64,000 nt of DNA from Thelephora terrestris (Eukaryota > Basidiomycota > Agaricomycetes > Thelephorales > Thelephoraceae). This document shows, piece by piece, positions 56,305 through 64,000 of the stretch. The notes beneath the pieces were generated by a model that made no database searches, was not told the DNA's origin, and saw only the letters and a program-made list of their open reading frames with translations. The position numbers and the translations under genes were made by a program. The stretch's first letter is position 1; each line of letters begins with the position of its first letter. The stretch spans positions 372,001 through 436,000 of the forward strand of contig WIUZ02000020.1 in the NCBI GenBank assembly GCA_015956445.1, given 5' to 3'.

Positions 56305-57930
56305 TCATCCATCCTCCTCCTCCCCTTCCTCACTCCTCTCACAATAATCAAAAGGACAATCGCTGTCCAAGTCCAAATCGATTACAAGCTCTTCGACAAA
56401 CCCTTTCAACTCCTTCATCACATCCTTACAGATGTGTTCGCGTGTACCAGAAATAGTGAGCGAAATTCGTTGGCCGCCAGACGTTTGGTGAGCGAGGTAC
56501 GGTAAAAGTAGTTGCCAGCTTTCGTCGTCGTAAATGACCTCTTCCAGATACAAACGTTCCAGCGACGGAAGAAGCTTCTTCTGTGAAAGGGGTCCCCTAG
56601 GGTCCTGCAGCAGGAACCCGTACTCCAATTGGGCATGGATGAGGTGGAGTTCCCGAATATTAGGCATGGTGGGGACGACCCTCTTGACGATATCCATGGT
56701 CAGATCCCCTCCGAAATAGACAATGTCTTCTGCCGGAGTGTATGCGACGAAGTCGGTGCACAGTTGGACATCGTTGCGACAAGGGGGATTGTGCCTCAAG
56801 TTTGCGGTGAACGTCGCGAAAGTGGTCCTCTGAGCCTGACCCCCGGTAGTCGTGATAGCGTTGGCTTGGATCGAGAGAGAGTCGGGGAAGCATTTTACGA
56901 AAATTCCTAGCCTGTCTCGAAGCCTCCCGTCGCGTTGAATGTGGTCGCGTACGAATGGTCCAAGGGTCCCCAAGATGTCTCCGGACGTGCACTTGCACAG
57001 GATAAGCGTCAACTCGTCCATCATTTCGGGGAAGTCCAGACGTTCCACCAACTGGAAGGTGGAGCGGGGGTCGCCGTCGATGGTAAGCTTCTTCAAGTGG
57101 TGCATCGGTACCGGAGTCGTCGATCTATCCACGTCGTCGCGAAGGGCCCTGAGCCTGATGAGGGTAATGTTTTGAAGGCGAGGATTCGAGGAAAAGATCG
57201 AGAGCAATTGAGCTGCCGTTGGAGGGTTTGCAAGTCCGTGAGTGTCGAATGTAAGAGTTAGGGTAGTCAATGCTGTGGTGTGTAACCCGAGGTGTTCCCA
57301 ACGCGAAATTTTAGTCCCAATCGAGAGACGAAGGTACGACAGTCTTGGGAAGCGGCAGCGAGCAAAGAACTCGGAAGCATCCACAAGGCGTAGGCTGATC
57401 GACTCAATGCTGGAGTACCGAATCTCTTCGTCGTCAGGGGTTAACGCGGAAAGGACAGAAGCCACGAGGGGCCCCCTTTCGCTCCACAGTTGGACGGATC
57501 GTATAGTGTCGTGTCTGGCACGTTCCCGGACTGCGTCTCGTAGGGGCCCGTTGAAATTGACGCCTGGACCTCCGATATGGTGCCCGTTCAATACGAGATC
57601 GACAGGGGTCGCTCCGGAACGCCTGTATAACCGTAGCCACTGCGTCAAGGTGTGACCCCAGAAGCTCCACAGCTCCGGGGTATGACAAGCGACCTCATAC
57701 CAACGGTGACAAACGAAGAGGAATTGGTAGGAGCTCTTCCGCAGTCTGTCGAGGTGGCCGCGATCTCGGGCCCTCCAAATAAAAATGCATCCGAGGATTT
57801 CAGGGGGTACGCGGGTGGAGATGTTCAGCACTGAGTTGCGGGCCCTTTTTAGTTGGGTTATATCCCCCGCGCCTTCCTCGATTTTCTTCTCCAGTTCCCG
57901 TATCTGGTCCTCGTTGGTCTCGCGGCCCAT
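56305..57930 (-). CDS. F-box-like protein, copy C
   Basis: One coding exon, 541 residues, starting MGRETNEDQIRELEKKIEEG. The F-box-like part is RVPPEILGCIFIWRA and FLFVCHRWYEVACHTPELW. Leucine-rich-like repeats follow (FPRLSYLRLS, NPRLQNITLI, LPSLERLYLEEV), and the tail is acidic (RSEEGEEEDG). The 5' UTR intron (GTAAGC to GGACAG, about 57932-57991) is conserved with copies A and B. It is intact, 6 kb from copy B, with the lone F-box/LRR gene and AAA copy 4 between. Confidence 0.75.
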   Translation of the reverse strand: MGRETNEDQIRELEKKIEEGAGDITQLKRARNSVLNISTRVPPEILGCIFIWRARDRGHLDRLRKSSYQFLFVCHRWYEVACHTPELWSFWGHTLTQWLRLYRRSGATPVDLVLNGHHIGGPGVNFNGPLRDAVRERARHDTIRSVQLWSERGPLVASVLSALTPDDEEIRYSSIESISLRLVDASEFFARCRFPRLSYLRLSIGTKISRWEHLGLHTTALTTLTLTFDTHGLANPPTAAQLLSIFSSNPRLQNITLIRLRALRDDVDRSTTPVPMHHLKKLTIDGDPRSTFQLVERLDFPEMMDELTLILCKCTSGDILGTLGPFVRDHIQRDGRLRDRLGIFVKCFPDSLSIQANAITTTGGQAQRTTFATFTANLRHNPPCRNDVQLCTDFVAYTPAEDIVYFGGDLTMDIVKRVVPTMPNIRELHLIHAQLEYGFLLQDPRGPLSQKKLLPSLERLYLEEVIYDDESWQLLLPYLAHQTSGGQRISLTISGTREHICKDVMKELKGFVEELVIDLDLDSDCPFDYCERSEEGEEEDG

Positions 57931-58294
57931 GCTGTCCGACCAAAATCAGTTCTCTGTCAGACGCCTTGGGGTGCGTTTGCTTACATCGAGAGCGGTAGGT
58001 TTTCATCGCTTGTGGAGGCTTGTGTCCGGTCATTAGGTGGATGGAGCGGCGGCTGCATCTTCTGGGTTTGAACGTGGTGGTAAGAGGGGAAGCGATTCGA
58101 GCCGGGAGGAATTGGGAGGAAAGGACGGCGGAGTTTAAGTACCCCTCGATCGACAAGCTAAGCTTCGGCACCGAAGCCTAGACTCCGCGGAATAATTGGA
58201 TTGGACATGCGTGTAACTTACAAAATGAATCGCTGCAGGCTTCCAAATCAGCAATCTCCAAGAACTGCATGCAATGATACACGTACGCGAGGAC

Positions 58295-58714
58295 CTAAGC
58301 TTCAGCCAACACATTCGCGACGGTGTACTCTCCATCGTGGCTAACAGAAACATGCAAGCTCACCTCCCCAAACTTCTCAAATGCGAGACCCGGTTTACCA
58401 CCGTTCCCAGACGCCTTGAAAACCGTAAGGTCCTTCCACGTCGGTTTGTAAAGCGGAAAGAGCGCCTTGTACGCCGCTTCTTTGACGGCCCATCGGACTG
58501 TGAGGAACCTGAACCATTTCTCAGCCATAAAGACGTCCAACTCTTTTCCAGTTTGGGGAAGTGGGAGGAGGGCGGGAGGGCATATCGTCTTCCATTCGCG
58601 AAGTTCGTTTGGGCTGAGGATCCGGGTTGCGAGTTTCTGAGGCGTCCGCCGAGCGACCAGGGACGCGATCCTGGGGGCATGGACGATGTCAATCCCGATG
58701 CCGATTATTCCCAT
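58295..58714 (-). CDS. PPT2: Holo-[acyl-carrier-protein] synthase (AcpS-type 4'-phosphopantetheinyl transferase)
   Basis: 139 residues from the ATG of MGIIGIGIDIVHAPRI; the longer upstream frame has no motif. It transfers 4'-phosphopantetheine from coenzyme A to a serine of an acyl carrier protein. In fungi the AcpS-type stand-alone enzyme (Ppt2 in yeast) serves the mitochondrial type II fatty-acid synthase. Signature motifs are complete: GIGIDIVHAPRI (Mg-binding Asp), RWAVKEAAYKAL (the W-x-x-K-E-A-x-x-K block), and HVSVSHDGEYTVA. A mitochondrial presequence is not obvious, and the gene symbol is by family analogy. It is a housekeeping gene at the edge of the accessory cluster. Confidence 0.8.
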   Translation of the reverse strand: MGIIGIGIDIVHAPRIASLVARRTPQKLATRILSPNELREWKTICPPALLPLPQTGKELDVFMAEKWFRFLTVRWAVKEAAYKALFPLYKPTWKDLTVFKASGNGGKPGLAFEKFGEVSLHVSVSHDGEYTVANVLAEA

Positions 58715-59229
58715 TACTGCCAGGTCCGAATGCTGTTGTACGATTCGACGCAGAAGCACTCTAGTGTAGCACACGACCGTCGTAGAGCGTCGACTTTTGA
58801 GGCACCAAGCGTGTTTAGAGGGTGCTTTGACGGGACGTGCTTGTTTATCCGAGTTTGTTCCGTTGGCGCCGAACCTCACGAGCGTGCGTAACCAAAACGA
58901 GAGCTTTTTAGCAGACTAGGAGATACAACAGTAGCTACCGTTAACTATGAGGTAGAATATTAGGAGGTTGATACAAGATGTGTACGACTAGTAATATATA
59001 CAGGACTATAAGAGGGTTTCAACGGGAAGAAGAAACGAGGAAACCAAACGTCGCACGTCAACGTGACCAAGGCTTCATAAAAGGGCATCAAGCATCGCAG
59101 GGGTATGAACACGAACCAAGGAAGGCGTGACAAGCGTAAGAGAGACAGAAAAGAAAGTAGGTCAGATTTACACTGGGAGGGGGGGCTGGGAGAAGACGAT
59201 CTACGTCACTCCGACAGACTTCTTGATCT
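58715..59229. other. Intergenic interval
   Basis: Promoter side of the phosphopantetheinyl transferase and 3' flank of the next minus-strand gene. A TA-rich patch lies near 58990. No gene seen. Confidence 0.4.
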
Positions 59230-60978
59230 TCACTTCCTCTCGCTCTTCTTAAAGAGGCCGCCGAGACCACGAGATTTTTTGGGGACGGAAACAAGAGCGA
59301 AGTTGTCGACCGAATTATCCGAGTCAGACTGCTTGGTCAGCGAAGGACGGGAGGCGGCACCAGCAGTGTCCTTGGACCATCGAGAGGCCGAGGTAATAGG
59401 ATCCGGCTTGTAGGAATCCTCCAAGAAAAGCTTCTTGCAATCGTCCTCAAGTTCCACATTCACGGCCAACTTGGTCGACGGACCGAGAGGAACGATCTTC
59501 AAGGGAGGGGGAGCGGCTTTCCTCTGCTTCCTGGTGACACTGCGGCTTCGGCTTCTCTGGCGTCTCGCTGACCCAGACGTGGAACTTCCGCCAACGACGA
59601 ACCGAGTAACGCGTCCAGGGCTACGAGGGTGGGAAGAAGCTTGAGAGTATGCGGAAGTGCTCGACGGGGTGGGTGGAACCGCCACTACATCCTTGATAAA
59701 ACCGGGTTGGAGGAGGTGCTTGGCCCTGGTTGGCCTAGATGGAATGGACAAGAGGATCTTTGGAGACTTGGGTGAGGGGAGGATGATCGAACCAACGATA
59801 GAAGAGCTCCTCTTCGTACGACCACGAACGAGCTGATCGGTCGAGTCATCCAAGACCAATAAGGGGCGGATGTGGTACAAATCCGTGCACTTGCTCGAAG
59901 GTAGGGAAGAGAGATCGGTGAAGTGATCCTGGTCGTCTTGGTTCTTTGACTTTAGGTTGTCGAAGGTGACCCAGCCCTCGGAATCGAGGCACCGAGCGCT
60001 CACTGGGATTCTGTTGGTGGCTAGGAGATGAGCGAACTCCCACTCCTCGTCCTGGTCCCACCAAATGCCTCCCCGAGCGTCTCGGTGAACAGTCTCGACC
60101 CCCTCGACGAGTTTGGCTCCCTCAATCGATTCGACCTTGACCGCGGTACCCTCTCGCTTAGCCTTTTCCTCCATAACCTTTCGAATGTTATATTCAAGAC
60201 TGCCACCTTCCATAGCCTGGCGCATTTGGGCCTCTTGTTTGACCGTAGGAGGGAGAGCGGCCGCATATACCTCGCGTTTCTTCTTCTCAACTCCGGAAGG
60301 TTGTTCGGAATATTTTGAGCGTTTCTTGCGCGAAACAGAGACATAATCCGAAACAACGGGGTTTGCCGGAGGCTTTTCCGCCCGACCCGGAGCTTTCGAT
60401 AGGGGTTTGGCCGGCTTTGGCTTGTTTCCGAGTAGACGTTTGAACATCCCGGTGGATTTAGTAACAGGGGTAGTAGGAGCAGAGGCTGTAGCGACGTCTT
60501 GACGACTCGGGAGGCGTGTCATCGGCTTCGGCTTGTAGATATCGGGGGTGATAGGAGTAGTGACGGATACATCGACGAAAACCGACGAATAACCAAAGGC
60601 TGTCAAATCGAATTTCGCGTCTGCGGGGAATGGTGTCGCAGGGATCGGATGGGAAGGGGTTCGAGGGGTATCAACAAATTGAAGGAACGAGGCAGATGGA
60701 ATTCTGCCGGCTGACGAACGGCGGAAGACTTGAATGCGCGGCGAGGATACCGAGGAAGCGCTACGGGGAAGAGAAACACCCGAGGCGGGTGTCATCGGCA
60801 CGGGAGACCCAGGGTGGACAGTCTCGGCCCAGGCCAGAATGGTCTTGGCGCGATTCACAGGAGACACAGGAGCGCGGAACGTGTTGTCGACCGCGGCGCG
60901 TTTCTTTTTGGGCGGAGGTGGAAGGGCCAGGAACGCGAACTTGGGAGCAGCGTCAACCTCAAGGATAACGGAAGGCAT
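59230..60978 (-). CDS. Serine/proline-rich hypothetical protein, paralogue 2
   Basis: Single exon, 582 residues, one residue shorter than its paralogue at 34963-36714 and in the opposite orientation. Shared blocks in the same order are MPSVILEVDAAPKFAFLALP, PPPKKKRAAVDNTFRAP, ILAWAETVHPGSPVPMTPAS, RTPSHPIPATPFPADAKFDL, GGIWWDQDEEWEFAHLL, GRVTRFVV, and the end KKSRGLGGLFKKSERK. The basic end and S/T-P sites are conserved. Function unknown; conservation of an ordered acidic block in the middle suggests a real domain not in my memory. Confidence 0.75.
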   Translation of the reverse strand: MPSVILEVDAAPKFAFLALPPPPKKKRAAVDNTFRAPVSPVNRAKTILAWAETVHPGSPVPMTPASGVSLPRSASSVSSPRIQVFRRSSAGRIPSASFLQFVDTPRTPSHPIPATPFPADAKFDLTAFGYSSVFVDVSVTTPITPDIYKPKPMTRLPSRQDVATASAPTTPVTKSTGMFKRLLGNKPKPAKPLSKAPGRAEKPPANPVVSDYVSVSRKKRSKYSEQPSGVEKKKREVYAAALPPTVKQEAQMRQAMEGGSLEYNIRKVMEEKAKREGTAVKVESIEGAKLVEGVETVHRDARGGIWWDQDEEWEFAHLLATNRIPVSARCLDSEGWVTFDNLKSKNQDDQDHFTDLSSLPSSKCTDLYHIRPLLVLDDSTDQLVRGRTKRSSSIVGSIILPSPKSPKILLSIPSRPTRAKHLLQPGFIKDVVAVPPTPSSTSAYSQASSHPRSPGRVTRFVVGGSSTSGSARRQRSRSRSVTRKQRKAAPPPLKIVPLGPSTKLAVNVELEDDCKKLFLEDSYKPDPITSASRWSKDTAGAASRPSLTKQSDSDNSVDNFALVSVPKKSRGLGGLFKKSERK

Positions 60979-62386
60979 TGTGTCGTGACTAGGTGGGCCT
61001 GGATGAGTAACGGAGCTGCGAGCAAACAGCCATGAAAAACAAACCTCGTAATTGGTTGTAAGTTGGGTAAACGTTAGCTGAGTGTGATCACAAGGCGAGT
61101 CTTCAATCGAGAATGAGCGCGATATTAGGTGTAGTTAGAGAGAACCCTTACCAAGAGATGACGAGAGGAATATAAGGATACAGATGGCAGATGGAATCAC
61201 AAGACTAGCTTGGTGATGAGGGAATCCAACCCTGAAGACCCTTGATTATATGCAGCAATAGAACAAAAGCACGGCAGGGGACAATAGGCGTCAGGTGACC
61301 CATGGGGAAGACGAACATTGTTCGCGTCGGACATTCGTGTCCAAAAAAGGAAATCACCCCGATTAGGAAGGTGTCTCCCTTGCCGATATCGATCCCGCCG
61401 GATGATCGATGATCCCGCGTCGTCGCTGGAGGATTTTCCCAACGTCCCGTCTTTAAATGCTGTAAGTCTCAGGTAGAGCGCTAGGTAACAATCCATCAAG
61501 TTAGCTTGGTTTTTCTCCGATGCTAAAGCGAACGCGAGGTGACACACGTGTAGACAAAGGCAGCGCAAGCACTGATGGGGATCAAACTACTTATCTCAAA
61601 AACTTGATCATCTGCCCGGCTAGTACATACTTGAAGATCCTAATCTTCGGTCTAGGCGAGTGCCTATTTCTGTAACAGCCCAGAATCTGAGCTTCAGGTA
61701 GACCAGGCATTGCTACTTTTGCGGTGTCAGATTGCGTGAGGTAGTGACAAGACTCCCCTTGCTGTTCATGAAGAGGGTCAAGTCGGTTCCGGGGTCGTCT
61801 CTAAGCATAAATGACCCCCATTCAAATTCTTCCAACTGAAAGAGTAGACCGGCAGAAAGACTTTGATGTTGCGTAGGAGAAGTTGGGCCTCGTCGACCTC
61901 GGATGTCTCCGAAGGCGATGGAAGAGTGAAAATCCCTCAAGTCATCATCAAGGGATCTACGGCGCAAACCTACGCTTATCACAGCAGGCGGCTCGACCAC
62001 CCTCCACTGTAGGAAAGTTTAGTACCGACGAATCGGTGAAAATTTTCAGTTGTTTCTGAGTCGCCCTCAGTACCTTCAGTACTGATGCATTTTAGCGCCT
62101 AAATTCCCGCATTTCAAAATTCGCCGTCGGCATTGCCTGAACTTTTTGACCTGATGATCAATATTGACCTTTCCAACAGTGCTCATGGAACAACGATCGG
62201 TGATGAATCTGCCAACTCCGTTCTGCCGCCAGGGTTCAAACGTTCATGCTTGTACCCAAATCCCCGGTGTCTGCTACCCATGATATAAAGCCCCTCGGAC
62301 CGGTAGAGGGTGACTATTTCTGCCGCTCTCCCCCTCCGACCCCCCGCTGCCGCTGAAGCTCTGAGCCTCTGTGCCCCACTTCCAAG
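60979..62386. other. Intergenic interval
   Basis: Frames at 61197-61568 and 61713-62000 (minus) have no motif and the latter no ATG start. TGATATAAAG at 62280-62289 is a likely TATA box for the 7-TM gene. Confidence 0.4.
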
Positions 62387-63922
62387 ATGTCGCCTGTCTC
62401 GTACCAGTTGGCGTACTTTCTTGGGATCATCTTTCAGACCTTTCTAGTCGGTACGCATTTCGTTGGCATAGGCAGACACGCTGAACTCATACCACACGAT
62501 AGGTTTATTCGTACCTCTCCTCATCGCTGCAAGCTATGCACAGTGGAATAAGGTATCGAAAGGGCAGAAGATCAACGCGGTCATGGCTTTCACAATAGTC
62601 TTCTTCGGGTTAGCTATTCCCGCCGTGAGCACACTCTCGTAACCGCACCATCCATTCGAGACCCTGAGTCTTTCCGACGTCGGACAAAAGCATTGGATCC
62701 TTGGCTTGCGCAGGGTGCTAGTCGCAGCTCTGTACCTACCAGCGGGTCAGACCTTAGAACAGTATTTCGAACCTCCCTATCCTGCAGATGAACTCGTTCG
62801 ATGGGGTATATTCCAGTTCCTACTCGTCGTCGGCGATTTTGTAATGGTCCGTCCCCGGCTCATCCGCTTCCCATCCTCCCGTCCGGACTCAACCTCCAAC
62901 TGCAGATTCACCGCCTGTATCACATCTACAGCAAGAGCCTCAGGGTTTGCATCATCCCTTTGATCACTACGACAGGGCTGATCGGTGATTCAACCTCGGT
63001 GACCCTTGTCTTCTGGTTTTTCTGATTGTCGTCTCTTAGCGATTGGCTTTGGTTTGACGTATCAACTTGGAAATCTCAATAGCCCAGCCGAAACCAAGGC
63101 CAGCAATGGCTGGACAATCGCTTGTTTCTGCGTTAGCCTCTTGTAAGCCCCAGATCACTCTCGACCCTGCAGGGCCTCTTGCTGAAGCGCCAAAACCCAG
63201 CAACAACGGCTCGATGTCCGGTACGTGGGAAAATCCCCTCCGCCCTTCAGCCCTCGGTAAGGTATCAATTGACTAAACTCTATAGCCGCCATCAGCTACC
63301 GTCTCTGGAGAGTACACAGAGCAACGGTTGCAGCCGGTGCAAGCGTGAATTCCGAATCGATCGTTCTGGTTTGTATTACCTGTGTTGACTGCGGGTTTTG
63401 ATGATGGCTGACGCCTTCCTCACCAGCGAGCAATGAGGGTTCTCGTAGAAAGTGCAGGACTGTGGATGTGAGTGCTCTAATTCATCCTCCACAGAATGGC
63501 ATCGTGCTGATGACCCGCCCCTCCCAGGACCCTCGTCTTAATGAACTTCTTTGCCTTCCTTGCAGGCAGTAACCTCTCCTACACTTTCCTCGATATGGTA
63601 CGCCGGTCCCCTTGCAACGACGCTCACTTCGACACCTAACGTCCTCGTACAGACTTGCCCTGCGGTCGGAATTTCTTTCTGTTTGATCATCGTCCGCCTC
63701 GGGTCCATCGCACCAGAGGTTCGCGTGGACAGTTGGGAAAGCTTCCAACGTAGCGGCAGTTCAAGGATCGCCTCCGACTCCCGGCACTCCAGATTACCCG
63801 TCGCACTTGATCGCGTGAAAGTGGAGCGAGACGTGTACGTGAGCGCGTCTGAGAGCGGCGATATCGAATTCCATATGATGAGCTCTGTGCCGCCCCACGA
63901 GAAGCAAACTCCCATCCATTGA
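62387..63922 (+). CDS. Fungal seven-transmembrane protein of unknown function
   Basis: Nine exons: 62387-62450, 62503-62624, 62691-62846, 62906-62984, 63040-63142, 63296-63368, 63427-63467, 63528-63597, 63653-63922; 978 bases, 325 residues. Hydrophobic segments are visible in order: LAYFLGIIFQTFLVGLFVPL, AVMAFTIVFFGLAIPA, LVRWGIFQFLLVVGDFVM, VCIIPLITTTGLI, WTIACFCVSLL, TLVLMNFFAFLAGSNLSY and VGISFCLIIVRLG. Conserved loop motifs are EPPYPADELVRW and RLYHIYSKS, typical of a large agaricomycete 7-TM family of unknown ligand, often with a cytosolic hydrophilic tail as here (about 70 residues). It may act as a receptor, but no G-protein motif is evident. The exon 6 acceptor (CATCAG/CTAC) was chosen because it alone keeps the frame. 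Confidence 0.7.
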
Positions 63923-64000
63923 ATTCGGATGGGCTCTTGCTCGGGTCCTTCCTTCGTTCTTGCCTTAATTTTATTATACAGATGATGATTTTGGCTGTAC

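Noticed and set aside
61197-62000. Minus-strand frames as genes
   Set aside because: No motif, no splice-supported extension, and the longer one lacks an ATG.

Overview
The window is nuclear DNA of a mushroom-forming fungus (Agaricomycetes, Basidiomycota). Coding exons are split by many 50-60 base GT-AG introns, and the protein families (Plavaka transposases, BCS1-like AAA ATPases, F-box-like proteins with the agaricomycete layout, BTB proteins, beta-trefoil lectins, a fungal 7-TM family) are those expanded in that class. Exon models were built by hand from reading frames and splice sites. For most multi-exon genes the exon lengths sum to a multiple of three, which is the main internal check.

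Left part, 1-26.3 kb, is a nested transposon landscape. Two Plavaka-family transposase genes lie at 1512-4217 and 15111-26292. The first is followed by an accessory gene (4404-6180) and by a 953-base near-perfect palindrome with CACTG/CAGTG ends and a 3-base target duplication (6334-7286). A minus-strand, DUF6532-like gene (9244-14369) is interrupted inside a coding exon by a 3,301-base element with TGTCAGG/CCTGACA ends and an AGGTC target duplication; the element carries its own four-exon gene. The second Plavaka gene has a 1.5-kb intron holding an antisense fragment of an RNPS1-like SR protein. Its last exon is interrupted by a full-length Ty1/Copia element (19721-26098) with apparently identical 353-base LTRs and a CTGCT duplication. 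Removing either insert with one duplication copy restores an open frame.

Middle part, 27.3-36.7 kb, is gene-dense: a BTB gene with an in-frame TGA, a GNAT acetyltransferase, two tandem beta-trefoil lectin-like genes, an F-box protein and a serine/proline-rich 583-residue protein.

Right part, 38.8-60.9 kb, is an accessory cluster. Four tandem plus-strand BCS1-like AAA ATPases are interleaved with three minus-strand F-box-like paralogues (one with an in-frame TGA) and one more F-box/LRR-like gene. A holo-ACP synthase follows. A paralogue of the 583-residue protein in opposite orientation closes the block, so the cluster is bracketed by an inverted paralogue pair. The window ends with a nine-exon seven-transmembrane protein gene (62387-63922).

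The AAA/F-box/BTB/lectin grouping suggests a fast-evolving accessory locus built by tandem duplication and gene conversion. Nothing in the sequence proves that these genes act together.
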